DNA of 64,000 nt from CAWIHK01 sp963835935. Its GTDB lineage: Bacteria > Bacteroidota > Ignavibacteria > UBA10030 > CAVZMI01. The DNA is taken from NCBI GenBank assembly GCA_963835935.1, contig CAWIHK010000002.1:186001-250000 (forward strand). Direction: 5' to 3'. Below are positions 45,843 through 55,683 of this stretch, piece after piece (within the stretch, counting starts at the first letter, position 1; every line of letters starts with the position of its first letter). Both the position numbers and the translations under genes were made by a program. Below the pieces are notes generated by a model, which worked only from the letters and a program-made list of their open reading frames with translations, made no database searches and was not told the origin of the DNA.

Positions 45843-46437
45843 TTAATCTAAATCAATCGAAATTATTTGCTTGCGAATCCTGCATCTACACTTACCATTT
45901 GGATTGAATAATATGCAATTATTATCCATGATATTTTTAACTTTTTCTTTTGAACGCGACAAAATCTGTCTGACATTGTCCTCTTTTATCTCCATAATCT
46001 CACTTATCTTGGAATACGGTAATTCAGTAATATTCCGAAACAAAAAAAATCAATCTCGACTCATTGTTAAGGCAATGGCAGAAAGCTGTCAAGCAGTAAT
46101 CACATTTTTCCTTAACCCAAGACTTTTTATCATATTCTAATTCATTATATTCTATCTGGTCAAGGTCAAAATGAGCATTTATTTCATGTTTTTTATAAAT
46201 TCTTTCTGATTGCGCATATCTTAAAATTGTCCTTTTTGCAATAATATAAATCCATGTAGATACTTTTGAATCTCCTTTGAAGTTATCTAAACTCTTAACA
46301 ATCTCATACCAAACTTCCTGTGCCGCTTCCTTTGCCAATTCATTATTTTGAATCATCCTATGAGACAATCTAAATATCGTCAGTCCAAATTGTCCTACAA
46401 GCTGATTAATTTCAATATCTGATTTTGATTTACTCAT
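45843..46437 (-). pseudogene. Sigma-70-family RNA polymerase sigma factor split by a frameshift
   Basis: The upstream frame (from ATG 46437) holds region 2: LTIFRLSHRMIQNNELAKEA, EVWYEIVKSLDNFKG, VSTWIYIIAKRTILRYAQSER. It breaks after ESRLIFF. The downstream frame resumes with FRNITELPYSKISEIMEIKE and VRQILSRSKEKVKN, the region 4 helix-turn-helix, ending in GKCRCRIRKQI. The joint is a run of eight A on the plus strand (46042-46049; T8 in the gene). Seven would restore one 198-residue protein. T8 tracts can also be read by transcriptional slippage, so it may be functional. It could control the accessory genes next to it. Confidence 0.78.
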
Positions 46438-46518
46438 TATTTGCAAGTAGTTTTCATTGTGTGTGGCCTAACATGATAGATGAAATAAAACCAAGGGAGA
46501 AAATTAGAAAAATGTTTC

Positions 46519-47679
46519 TTATTGTGCTCGATACGGTGATTGAATGTACTGTTCTGCTGATTGATGTGCATTCTCAAATTCTTTCAAAGAGAGAACTTTT
46601 TGATATTGAAGCAAAGCATCTTCCCTTTTCCCCTGAAGATCGTAAACCTGACCTAAACGAAGAGTGGCCATGGTCATAAAACCGGATGGCCCATCCTTCC
46701 TATCAAGATTACGGCTTAGTGAATCGCATCTGAAGAAATGTATCACAGCCTGGTCGAGTTGGTTCGTATTGAAATAAAACATTCCGATATAATATTCCGA
46801 TTCTCGGGCACAATTATGATTATAGCCGTTAAGTTTTTTTTCAAATTTCAAATTAATATCTGTAAAGATTCGAAACACTTCCGGCCAAACATCGAGTTGG
46901 ACATAACATCGACCCAGCGAGCGTTCGAATTGAGGATTATTGGGAAATCGTGCATGCAATCGAATTGCCAATGGAAGAGCATTCGCTGGTTTGTGTTCAT
47001 ACGAATAATACACCTGCATCAGGCAATATGCAGCTTCGACAGCGGCATACTTCGCTTTTTCCGACGCAAGACGAAGAGACTCGATTCCCCGTTTTTTGTC
47101 CCCATTCGGGAAAAAAATCATGATTGGTTTCAGAATAGGATATTTTTCCGGGGCAACTTCAGCGAAATAATCGTAGATGCCTGTTCCAAGCAATACATCG
47201 TAATTATCCGGCTGCAACTCCCGGATCTTTTGTATAATCGGCAAAGCGAGACGGCCGTCATTTGCGGCTCGCAGCCAATGATCTCGATTAGCGCGTAACC
47301 TGGCACGAAATCCAATTGCTCCACCCTTGAAAAAAAGTGCAGTAACATCGTCAGAATTATCTTTCAGCCGTTTGTTGCAGACATCGATTACTTGATCAAG
47401 TTTGTCATAAAACGCATCGTCATACGATTCATTATCAATATCTATTGCAATCTGTTCCCAATCAACCATCGCTAGAAAGAAGTGCCCGGCAGGATGATCC
47501 GGACGAAGCCGGACCATCTCGTTAAATTCTTTCGTAGCTTCCGGAAATTCTAAATTATATACAGCTGAAATTCCCTTCTGTGTGTGATAGTCATAAACAG
47601 AATCCGTCTCCCATTGTGCCGAAAGATGAAAAGCTGTTAAGGGAAGAAGAAAAAGATAGATAATTCTGTGTTTACTCAT
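46519..47679 (-). CDS. Exported tetratricopeptide-repeat protein
   Basis: 386 residues with a signal peptide (to about HLSAQ). Helical repeats cover the rest: KGISAVYNLEFPEATKEFNEM, PQFERSLGRCYVQLDVW, YYIGMFYFNTNQLDQAVIHF and LGQVYDLQGKREDALLQYQK. A protein-protein interaction scaffold in the periplasm. The start overlaps the stop of the CPBP gene by 8 bp, so they form one unit. Confidence 0.82.
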   Translation of the reverse strand: MSKHRIIYLFLLPLTAFHLSAQWETDSVYDYHTQKGISAVYNLEFPEATKEFNEMVRLRPDHPAGHFFLAMVDWEQIAIDIDNESYDDAFYDKLDQVIDVCNKRLKDNSDDVTALFFKGGAIGFRARLRANRDHWLRAANDGRLALPIIQKIRELQPDNYDVLLGTGIYDYFAEVAPEKYPILKPIMIFFPNGDKKRGIESLRLASEKAKYAAVEAAYCLMQVYYSYEHKPANALPLAIRLHARFPNNPQFERSLGRCYVQLDVWPEVFRIFTDINLKFEKKLNGYNHNCARESEYYIGMFYFNTNQLDQAVIHFFRCDSLSRNLDRKDGPSGFMTMATLRLGQVYDLQGKREDALLQYQKVLSLKEFENAHQSAEQYIQSPYRAQ

Positions 47680-48583
47680 TTATGCTTTCAAAATGATTTA
47701 CACATACTTCAGAAATAGAGTTTTTATATTCTTTAATGTAATTTGTTTTTAACAGGAAGGCAATCGCTACAATTAAAATAACGAAAGCTGCTGCTCCGCC
47801 TTCCGGCCCGAATGATCCACCCGTAAGCCATTCAGCTTGATCAATATGTACTGTGAATAAAGCATATGCATCCGGATGTAATCCGCTTACCGGCAGAGAA
47901 AAAATAACTCCCTGACAATAATTCCATCCGAAGTGTACGGCTGTACAAAACCAGAGTGATTTTGTTTTAAGATAGCATATCGATAAAAATATTCCTGCCA
48001 ACACGATGTTGCATGAAGAAAAAAATGTAGCATGCGGGTTCATGAAATGTGCTGCGCCAAAAAATAGCGAGAAAATAATAGTAGCCCAAATCGGATTCAT
48101 TATTTCGATCAATGTCTGAAAAAGATATCCACGAAATAATAATTCTTCCACCAGGGCGGCGACATAAAAGAATGTCGCTCCGAGAATCAATCGGAAAAAA
48201 TATTCAGTGAATGTTAAATGCTTGCTTTCAAAAGTAAGAACTGAACCTGCAATAAAGCTCAAAACAATTGCGATCATCATGACTGAGGAGAGTGACAATC
48301 CTTTCAGGTGTTCACTAAGCATCCGGCCATCAAATTGAATTCCAAATGAATCCCACCTGCGTCTTTCAAAAACTGTTACCATCAAAATCGAAATCGGAAT
48401 AAGAACAATCAAAGATACTGTCGAGGCCACCAAAGGATTTCCCATATACGGCAGTAATATTATGGAGATTCCAATCTCGCCTACAATAAAGAAAGATAGA
48501 AAGATAAGGAATCGCCAAGCGGGCCGTAGCAGTCGTGATTCAGGATGAAGAAATAGTGATTCTAATCTCGGTGATATTTTCAT
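47672..48583 (-). CDS. CPBP-family intramembrane metalloprotease
   Basis: 303 residues, about eight membrane segments. The three motifs are present: VEELLFRGYLF (EExxxR), FFGAAHFMNP (FxxxH) and TAVHFGWNY (HxxxN type). It belongs to the CAAX-protease and bacteriocin-processing family; substrate unknown. Confidence 0.9.
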   Translation of the reverse strand: MKISPRLESLFLHPESRLLRPAWRFLIFLSFFIVGEIGISIILLPYMGNPLVASTVSLIVLIPISILMVTVFERRRWDSFGIQFDGRMLSEHLKGLSLSSVMMIAIVLSFIAGSVLTFESKHLTFTEYFFRLILGATFFYVAALVEELLFRGYLFQTLIEIMNPIWATIIFSLFFGAAHFMNPHATFFSSCNIVLAGIFLSICYLKTKSLWFCTAVHFGWNYCQGVIFSLPVSGLHPDAYALFTVHIDQAEWLTGGSFGPEGGAAAFVILIVAIAFLLKTNYIKEYKNSISEVCVNHFESINE

Positions 48584-48588
48584 AGTTA

Positions 48589-49281
48589 TTATTTTAGGTA
48601 GATTGGTTTTGTGACGTACAGAATTGGGTCCTCGAACCCAGCTTCCTGGAATCCCCTTAGCCGCAACGCACAGCTATCGCAAACGCCGCACGCACGATCT
48701 TCCGATTGATAGCACGACCAAGTCAAATGGAATGGCGCGTTCAGTTCCTTTCCTTTTTTAACAATTTCCGCCTTTTTCAAACCAATGATGGGTGTTTCGA
48801 TCTTTATCGAGGTTGTAGGTTTCGTTCCGATTCGCACAACTTCATCGAAGGCATCGTAGAATTCTTTCCGGCAATCCGGATAACCCGATGAATCTTCCTC
48901 GACAGCTCCGATAAAAAGATGCGTTGCTCCAAGCACTTCAGCCCAACTTGTCGCAATTGAAAGCATTATTGCATTCCGGAACGGCACATACGATGACGGA
49001 ATTCCCTCTCGCTCCAGGTCGGCCTTCTCAACCGTGATTGATTTATCAGTGAGGCTTGACCCGCCGATTCGGGCAAGGAAATTACCATTTACTACCAATC
49101 TGTCTTTTATTCCGAAATAATCAGCCAGAGCCTGAAAGGCCTGATGTTCACGTTGCTCTGTCCGTTGTCCGTAATTCACATGAAAAAAAGCAAGATCAAA
49201 CGATTGTGAAGCAATAACCGCCGTCACACAACTATCCATTCCACCACTTACTAAGACTACCGCTTTCTCTTTCATATTCAC
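48589..49281 (-). CDS. queC: 7-Cyano-7-deazaguanine synthase
   Basis: 230 residues. The PP-loop is VLVSGGMDSCVTAV near residue 11; the zinc site is TWSCYQSEDRACGVCDSCALR. It forms preQ0 on the way to queuosine. The other que genes are not in the window. I see no preQ1 riboswitch upstream. Confidence 0.95.
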   Translation of the reverse strand: MNMKEKAVVLVSGGMDSCVTAVIASQSFDLAFFHVNYGQRTEQREHQAFQALADYFGIKDRLVVNGNFLARIGGSSLTDKSITVEKADLEREGIPSSYVPFRNAIMLSIATSWAEVLGATHLFIGAVEEDSSGYPDCRKEFYDAFDEVVRIGTKPTTSIKIETPIIGLKKAEIVKKGKELNAPFHLTWSCYQSEDRACGVCDSCALRLRGFQEAGFEDPILYVTKPIYLK

Positions 49282-49317
49282 CTCGAACCATCAACATCTG
49301 TTAAAAGCATAATATCC

Positions 49318-49360
49318 AGAAAAAAACGGGATCTCCCTTATTAAAATTGAGAAACCCCGT
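49318..49360 (-). terminator. Terminator of tRNA-Phe
   Basis: Minus strand: ACGGGGTTTCTC pairs with GAGATCCCGT (one bulge), followed by T7. It begins 5 bp after the tRNA. Confidence 0.75.
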
Positions 49361-49364
49361 CGTG

Positions 49365-49437
49365 TGGACAGGGAGGGAATTGAACCCCCGACACAAGGAT
49401 TTTCAGTCCTTTGCTCTACCAACTGAGCTACCTGTCC
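49365..49437 (-). tRNA. tRNA-Phe (anticodon GAA)
   Basis: 73-nt cloverleaf on the minus strand: acceptor GGACAGG/CCTGTCC, D arm GCTC/GAGC, anticodon arm AAGGA CTGAAAA TCCTT (GAA), T arm GGGGG TTCAATT CCCTC, discriminator A. CCA is not encoded. Confidence 0.97.
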
Positions 49438-49456
49438 ATGAACCTTTTAATAATAA

Positions 49457-49479
49457 ACCGCTCAAGACATCGGAGCGGT
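49457..49479 (-). terminator. Possible terminator of the ROK gene
   Basis: ACCGCTC/GAGCGGT stem of 7 bp with a 9-nt loop, followed on the minus strand by TTATTATT; the T run is imperfect. The rest of 49480-49596 contains a GATTCAGATTGAGG low-complexity run. Confidence 0.4.
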
Positions 49480-49596
49480 CTAAAAAGTTTACTTATTAAT
49501 ATAAGTTTCTTTCAAAAAAAATGCAAGAGAAAAAGAAAGAGACGGATAGAGATCAAGATTCAGATTGAGGTTAAGATTGAGAGCTAGACGGTGAAT

Positions 49597-50697
49597 CTAT
49601 CCGAGTTTTTTCAATGCAAATGCATATGCTCCGATTGAGATAGCTGTATTCGTTCCAAGCCGCGAAATTCCGACACCAATTCTTTGCAAAGGATCGTAAG
49701 TTATAGTTCGTGATGAATCGGGAACGTTGATGATTCGTTCTTCCCCCTTGAGAAAGGCTGCGCGTTCTTTTTCATCGTCGAGATTGAAAGCACGCGTTTC
49801 AAGTCGATTAATTTTTCTATGGTCGACCTGATCCATCTGACCATTAAGTTCACGAATCACTTGCGGCATGAAAAATTCCGCGGCTCCTGCTAATCCTCCT
49901 CCGATTACAATGAGACCGTCGATCAGAGTAATTGCGTTCGCCAAAGCATCACCGACAACCTCACCGAACAATCGAAATGCCTCGCGCGCCGCTTCTATGT
50001 TTCCTTCCAACTCACCGCGAGCAATGAGAAATAAATCTCGCGGTTCAGGCACTTCATCGATTGCGGTTTTAGAAATCATTTGATAGTATCGCCTCACCCC
50101 ACGGATGGATGCGCCTTCCTCGGCATTTAAGTTTCGTTCAAGCTTGTGCCGAAGGAGCCATATTTCTCCTGCAACAGAGTTATCGCCAATGATTAAATTC
50201 TCATCGATTACAATTCCGCCGCCGAAACCAGTCCCTAAAGTAATTCCAAAAAGCGTGTTGAATGTCTTCGAACTATGATTCGCAGTCAGCGCCCGGTTAA
50301 CTTCTGGCAATAATCCTGCAATTGCTTCACCGTATGCGAATAGATTTCCATCGTTGTTGATGAACACTGGAAGGTGGAATTTTTCCTCAAGAAATGGCCC
50401 AAGCGCTATACCGCCGCGAAACGCAGGAAGATTCCCCAAATCTCCGATAATCCCTTTCGGATACTCTGCCGGGCCCGGAAAAGCAAAACTGATTGCGACC
50501 GGCGGAGTCTTCAAAAAATCTTTCACCTCGGTGAATCCCTCGTTAATAGTACGCAAACACAACTCTAGATTGTCTGCATGCGAAGGAAAAGTAATTGGGC
50601 GAATGACTTCCTTATTTCCTTGAATTGCTGAAAAAACAAAATTCGTTCCGCCTGCATCGAGCGTCATAACAATCCGGTTGTCATTTTCTAAATTCAT
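49597..50697 (-). CDS. ROK-family sugar kinase lacking the zinc motif
   Basis: 366 residues. VMTLDAGGTNFVFSAIQGN is the ATP-phosphate loop, FINNDGNLFAYGEA the sugar loop and GITLGTGFGGGIVIDENL the catalytic core. The usual CxCGxxGCxE zinc motif is replaced by NAEEGASIRGVRRYYQM. The protein is about 50 residues longer than typical glucokinases, mainly near the C-terminus. Probably phosphorylates a hexose. A collapsed permease remnant precedes it by 15 bp. Confidence 0.85.
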   Translation of the reverse strand: MNLENDNRIVMTLDAGGTNFVFSAIQGNKEVIRPITFPSHADNLELCLRTINEGFTEVKDFLKTPPVAISFAFPGPAEYPKGIIGDLGNLPAFRGGIALGPFLEEKFHLPVFINNDGNLFAYGEAIAGLLPEVNRALTANHSSKTFNTLFGITLGTGFGGGIVIDENLIIGDNSVAGEIWLLRHKLERNLNAEEGASIRGVRRYYQMISKTAIDEVPEPRDLFLIARGELEGNIEAAREAFRLFGEVVGDALANAITLIDGLIVIGGGLAGAAEFFMPQVIRELNGQMDQVDHRKINRLETRAFNLDDEKERAAFLKGEERIINVPDSSRTITYDPLQRIGVGISRLGTNTAISIGAYAFALKKLG

Positions 50698-50712
50698 TTT
50701 TTGTTCTCCTGT

Positions 50713-50964
50713 TTAAATATTTTTTCGCGTGTCGACGACCGGCCTAAAAGAAACGATGGTGATATATCCGAGTGCGAGCAAGGAAACGATAAATCCTGCT
50801 GCGACAAATATCGTATCGGCTATGAAACCCATAAATGCGATAAGTTGTGCTTCGAAGTTTGTTAGATAAAAATTATTTTTTGCCAATCCGACGAATGGCC
50901 CGACTGCATCGCCGAATCCCATAACCAGAAATACGAGAAAAACCGGGAATGTTTTCAATTTCAT
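50713..50964 (-). pseudogene. Collapsed MFS sugar permease (N- and C-terminal ends joined)
   Basis: 83 residues. Residues ~1-47 (KLKTFPVFLVFLVMGFGDA, GLAKNNFYLTNFEAQLIAF) look like the first membrane segment of Bacteroidota FucP/GlcP-type sugar permeases. Residues ~52-75 (FVAAGFIVSLLALGYITIVSF) look like the last segment. About 350 residues in between are missing, with the frame kept open. The identification is from memory of the family. It cannot form a working transporter; it could be a short membrane peptide or simply a deletion remnant. Confidence 0.6.
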
Positions 50965-51117
50965 GAAAACTCCGATAAATCGAGTATGAAAAATAAGTTA
51001 TTTGCTGATTGGATTATTTTCATCAATTTCCTTTTTAGAAAAAGGTAAGATTCAAATAAGCCAAAGGCAATCAAAGATTCAATAATAACTCATTATTTAT
51101 CAAAGTTCTCTTTTGTA

Positions 51118-54100
51118 TTATTTCAAGATTATCATCTTCCGAACGTTACTATATTTTCTTGTGGGATCGCTCGACGATGTTGCGGTAAAACGACAAAAGA
51201 ATATTCCGGAGGCATTCGCCTGTCCCCATCTCTCTTCATAATAACCAGCATCCTGTTCGCCCTGTGCGATTGTGGAAACTAATTGTCCTAACAAATTAAA
51301 AATTTCTAGTTTGACGAAACTCTTTACCGGCAACGCATATCGGATCACAGTACTTCCATTGAATGGATTTGGATAATTCTGTTCGATACTATATGCAGTA
51401 GGAATTTGATGTGGGATATCTGATACAGCATCTTTCTTCACAACGTTGACGTTAACGGTAATCGACTCAAACGGTTCGAATATATCATTTGTTGTAAAAG
51501 CTATGCCTATCGACATCGAGCCAAGGTTAACGGCTTTGAATTGAATTGTATCGATTATGCTCGCTCCCGGTGAGATTATCATGCCGGCAGAACTAATACT
51601 AAGCGGATGACGTAGACTGATTAGGGTTGTATCAAATGAGAACCCCATGATCCGTAGGCTATCTACCCCGGAATTTGATATAAGATAAGTAGTATCCTTT
51701 GAATTACCAATCACCACATTCCCGAGTGAAATATTTTTCGGTTTCATATGAATCTCGACATCCGGAGATGGTATTGCAGAGATAGTTATCGAATCCGGTG
51801 ACGTAGGGCTATTGCTATAAACCACAAACACCAGAAAGACCGGTGAAAGGTTGGCAGGAGTGATTCGTAATGTGTCTACAAATTTTTTACCCGGCGGAAT
51901 ATTTATCATTTGCGGCCTCGCGGAGAAATCCGGATTCGAAGACTTTATCCCAGAAATTCTCAGCGTATCAACACCTGTATTCGATATCATTACTGTTGTA
52001 TCGTTAGGATAATGATATTTGATGTTTGACAAATTTAAAGCTTTCGTGTTATAATTTGCATGACTCTCGCCAACATCTCCACTGCCCGAGAGTAAGATGG
52101 TGTCAGGCGACGTAGGTGCATTGCTTGTCAGGATGCATTTTGCCGATGTACATCCCCGAGAAGATGTCATGAAATGCACAGTATCTTTAAATGCCTGACC
52201 TGGAGGAATTGACATACTTGTTCTTTCGACTTTAAAATTTTCTGAGGATATCGACGAAGATGAAATCTTTAATGTATCACTCCCAAAATTCCGAATGAAA
52301 ATAGTCGAGTCCCTACGTTGACCCAATTGCACACTCCCGAGATTCAACGATTTTGCAGAAATGAGTTCCACTCCCTTTTCAAGCCCGTCGATATTCGAAT
52401 TAAAATTCCCTGTATTGTGAATATCATGCATATACATAGGCCAGGTTTTAGGAATTACCTTAGCTGGAGAATTCGATAATTTCCAGCCATACAATTTTCC
52501 GTCATACGAATGGACGAATAGTTCATTAATATTATCATTATCGAGATCGCCAACTGCGATAGATGAAAGATGTGCACCTGTCGATACAATGGAATATATC
52601 GTCCCGTCATGGTTGTAAATTATAACATCTCCATTATCATAACCAGCTATTATTTCCGGGAAATCATCCCCCTCGACATTTGCTATTATAATGTTTGATC
52701 TCGAACCGACATTCCCGGGAACTCTTCGCGGCCATCCGGGTAAATCGTTCCCTTTGTGGTCTACAACAGTAACAACCTCGAAACCACTCGTTGTGTTATA
52801 ATGTAACGAAGAAAAACAAATCTCCGGATACCCATCTCTGTTAATGTCTCCAATCGACGCTGAATATGATCCCAGTATATTGTCTTTTGTAAAAATTAAT
52901 TTCCCTGTATCGTCCCAGACACTCACTCCATCAGACCAGCCCGGAATATTTGAACCCAGAGGTGTGACGATTTCATATCTTCCATCCTTATCCAAATCTC
53001 CGATCAATACATTACCCCACGTAGCGCCATGAACATCGAACGACCGCATGAGTTGTCCCAAATAGTTATAGATATAGACTTTTGCATTATACGAAATACA
53101 AATTAATTCTTGTCTGCCGTCTCCATCCAAATCTCCAACTGCAATATTTTCAATATAATCAGAAGCAACACTTGTGGGAATTTGTTGTTTCCAAATCAAA
53201 GTACCTGTATTATTATAATTATAAATCCATCCATTTAAATCTGTAAGAATAATATTCAGTTTGCCGTCATTATCTATATCTGCTACAACAGGATCTACAA
53301 GTGAGAAGCTAAAACGCAGAGGGTTCTGCCATCCCGGAAGTCTGTTCCCGTTGCAATCCCAAACATTCAACCAGGTGTCCGTCCAAGAGAGAGTACCACT
53401 GACTGTAATTATCTCTTCTAATCCATCACCGTTTAAATCGGCAACTGCAGGAGTACGCCAAGATACGTCTCCCCCTGTATATTTAGGCCATCCGTTGATA
53501 TCATGGCCGGAAGAGTCAATGACATGTAACCAGCCATTTGTCATGATTATTAATTCTTTTTTCCCATCATGATTGATGTCACAAATAACCGGCTTCGTAT
53601 CCGCAGTATAGTATGAAGTGCCTGAGTAAAGTGTAACAGGAAAGTTGTTCAGAGCCTTCAGAGTACTCTCTGTATGGAATACGCGAAAATAAACTCTGCT
53701 CTCATTTTCACCATCGGCGTCCTTTGCAACCAATCTAATTGTGTAGAGAGTATCGGTAATACCACTAATTTCGAACGATCCGAGAGTGTCGTTCAATGGC
53801 TTTTCCCCCCCGGTAATCAATGTCCATGAAGTAGGATACATTCCTTTCCCAAAATAAATATTGTATTCATCACCGGTAATCTTGCCAATGATGGGTATTT
53901 TACTCGTTATAACTGAATTATTAATTGGCGAGAATATTTCGGCTGTGGATTTTGACAGAGTTGTAATATGAAGTGCATTATTTAAATTAACAAGACCGGT
54001 GCCAATATAGCGCGATTGTTCTGCAGGATTTGTTACACTCTTTTTTATAATAGTTTTTACATCGTCAGGCGTCCAGTGCGGATTGACCGACAATATTAAA

Positions 54101-55464
54101 GCAGCTAAACCGGCAACATAAGGTGTAGCCATGGAGGTGCCGCTCAAATAACGATAGCCTGATGGATCTGCGTCAATTCCACCGGATTTAGGAACGGTAG
54201 AAAGAATATAAACCCCTGGTGCCGCAACATCGACCCATGTTCCATATGTTGTGAATACGGCTGCATTCAAGCTTTGATCTACCGCCGCAACTGATATAAC
54301 GTGATCTGAGGCGGCCGGATAACTTTTTGTATCATTGGATGAATTACCCGCGGCAGCAACGACAACAACTCCGTTTGAATATGCGAAATTTATTTGGTCG
54401 ATAACAAGAGAATCCTCATTAGGACTACCGAAGCTCATGCTCAGGACATTTGCACCATTCAGAACCGCGTATTGAATTGCGTTCGCTATTGCAGATTCAT
54501 CCATCAAACCCTGTTCATTCCCCTGGGAATCTTTAATATCGAAACCGGCTCTCAGGGGCATAATGGTGCATCGGGGAGCCACGCCTATCACTCCCTTCCA
54601 ATTATTACCGCGTGCAGCGGCGATACCGGCACAATGGGTACCATGTCCCAAGAAATCCATCGGTATACTGTCTGGTTGCATATAATCTTCACCGGGTATT
54701 AAACTGAAACCTATTTTCTTATAATAACTTGTATCAATATCAACAAAATCATAACCTTTGGAGGAGAGATTATCTATCAAATCTTCATGAAACAAATCGA
54801 CGCCGACATCGACAATCCCGATAACAATATTGGGATCACCTTGCGAGATCGACCATGCCGATTCGGCATCGGTTTTTGTGTGAGCCCATTGTTGAGGATA
54901 GAGAGGATCATTAGGAACATCCGACAGCGGATATAAATGGTTGTATTCTGTTTTTATTATTTCAAATTCGGAAGTTCTATAACCCCGAAGCTTACTAATT
55001 ATCTCGTCCGTTTTTTCTGGATCACTCAGCCGCAGAAGCAAGATTCTAGAATTATCAAATGATCGTGAAAAGGTCTTTTGAACATCATTGACCTTCGGCA
55101 CGAATCCGAACTTATTCAATTGAGTTTGTCTCTTTTCATTCCTTTCACGGACCATTCGTTCGGTTAATGTTGTTTCCGTTTCACTATTTTTTATCATCTC
55201 TTCAACAAGCCAGCTAAATACGGGTTTAGATTCTTTTATTGTATTGCCTACATACTTTTGTATCTCGTCCACCACATTATTTTGCTCCAGCAATATTTGG
55301 TTTCCTTGAGGCAACTGACTCCCGGTTGATTTGTACATAATAATTATTTCTCCGGGGACATGATCTGGAAATTTATCGTCCGATAAGCGGCTATTATTTT
55401 GTGAAAAAAGTAAAACAGGAATACAAATGCATGATACTACTAAGAGTCGAAAAATAATTGACAT
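51118..55464 (-). CDS. Subtilisin-like serine protease with FG-GAP repeats and T9SS sorting domain
   Basis: About 1,448 residues from the ATG at 55464, which has CGGAG 8 bases upstream and starts a signal peptide (to about LLFSQ). A ~190-residue propeptide is followed by an S8 peptidase domain with Asp219 (IVDVGVDLFHEDL), His274 (GHGTHCAG), Asn374 (AAAGNSS) and Ser444 (GTSMATPYVAGLAAL). From ~550 to ~970 come FG-GAP/VCBS repeats of the type VADLNGDGLEEI and VGDLDGDGRQEL. Three ~100-residue beta domains with SIxPG and SNxGxDTLxI patterns follow (~1000-1330). The end is a type IX sorting domain (IEQNYPNPFNGSTVIRYALP, LEIFNLLGQLV). Secreted, surface-bound or released protease. Confidence 0.9.
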   Translation of the reverse strand: MSIIFRLLVVSCICIPVLLFSQNNSRLSDDKFPDHVPGEIIIMYKSTGSQLPQGNQILLEQNNVVDEIQKYVGNTIKESKPVFSWLVEEMIKNSETETTLTERMVRERNEKRQTQLNKFGFVPKVNDVQKTFSRSFDNSRILLLRLSDPEKTDEIISKLRGYRTSEFEIIKTEYNHLYPLSDVPNDPLYPQQWAHTKTDAESAWSISQGDPNIVIGIVDVGVDLFHEDLIDNLSSKGYDFVDIDTSYYKKIGFSLIPGEDYMQPDSIPMDFLGHGTHCAGIAAARGNNWKGVIGVAPRCTIMPLRAGFDIKDSQGNEQGLMDESAIANAIQYAVLNGANVLSMSFGSPNEDSLVIDQINFAYSNGVVVVAAAGNSSNDTKSYPAASDHVISVAAVDQSLNAAVFTTYGTWVDVAAPGVYILSTVPKSGGIDADPSGYRYLSGTSMATPYVAGLAALILSVNPHWTPDDVKTIIKKSVTNPAEQSRYIGTGLVNLNNALHITTLSKSTAEIFSPINNSVITSKIPIIGKITGDEYNIYFGKGMYPTSWTLITGGEKPLNDTLGSFEISGITDTLYTIRLVAKDADGENESRVYFRVFHTESTLKALNNFPVTLYSGTSYYTADTKPVICDINHDGKKELIIMTNGWLHVIDSSGHDINGWPKYTGGDVSWRTPAVADLNGDGLEEIITVSGTLSWTDTWLNVWDCNGNRLPGWQNPLRFSFSLVDPVVADIDNDGKLNIILTDLNGWIYNYNNTGTLIWKQQIPTSVASDYIENIAVGDLDGDGRQELICISYNAKVYIYNYLGQLMRSFDVHGATWGNVLIGDLDKDGRYEIVTPLGSNIPGWSDGVSVWDDTGKLIFTKDNILGSYSASIGDINRDGYPEICFSSLHYNTTSGFEVVTVVDHKGNDLPGWPRRVPGNVGSRSNIIIANVEGDDFPEIIAGYDNGDVIIYNHDGTIYSIVSTGAHLSSIAVGDLDNDNINELFVHSYDGKLYGWKLSNSPAKVIPKTWPMYMHDIHNTGNFNSNIDGLEKGVELISAKSLNLGSVQLGQRRDSTIFIRNFGSDTLKISSSSISSENFKVERTSMSIPPGQAFKDTVHFMTSSRGCTSAKCILTSNAPTSPDTILLSGSGDVGESHANYNTKALNLSNIKYHYPNDTTVMISNTGVDTLRISGIKSSNPDFSARPQMINIPPGKKFVDTLRITPANLSPVFLVFVVYSNSPTSPDSITISAIPSPDVEIHMKPKNISLGNVVIGNSKDTTYLISNSGVDSLRIMGFSFDTTLISLRHPLSISSAGMIISPGASIIDTIQFKAVNLGSMSIGIAFTTNDIFEPFESITVNVNVVKKDAVSDIPHQIPTAYSIEQNYPNPFNGSTVIRYALPVKSFVKLEIFNLLGQLVSTIAQGEQDAGYYEERWGQANASGIFFCRFTATSSSDPTRKYSNVRKMIILK

Positions 55465-55683
55465 AAAATTTCTCCGATAATTCAGTTTTTCATTATATAG
55501 TTGCCGCCAACTTAACGTCAAAAACAATGTATTTTCTGATGCTTTTAATAATACGTATAAATCTGGATCGTTTCCTTAGTATCCCAGCATTTTGGTAATC
55601 ACTATCACAATGATAAACACTATGGTTTATAAATTCGACCGGAATCATAAATTCATACTTTTTTTCACAGAGATTGCCATTTT

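Noticed and set aside
48589..49364. preQ1 riboswitch upstream of queC
   Set aside because: The 83-bp gap to tRNA-Phe contains the tRNA terminator but no H-type pseudoknot pattern that I can see.
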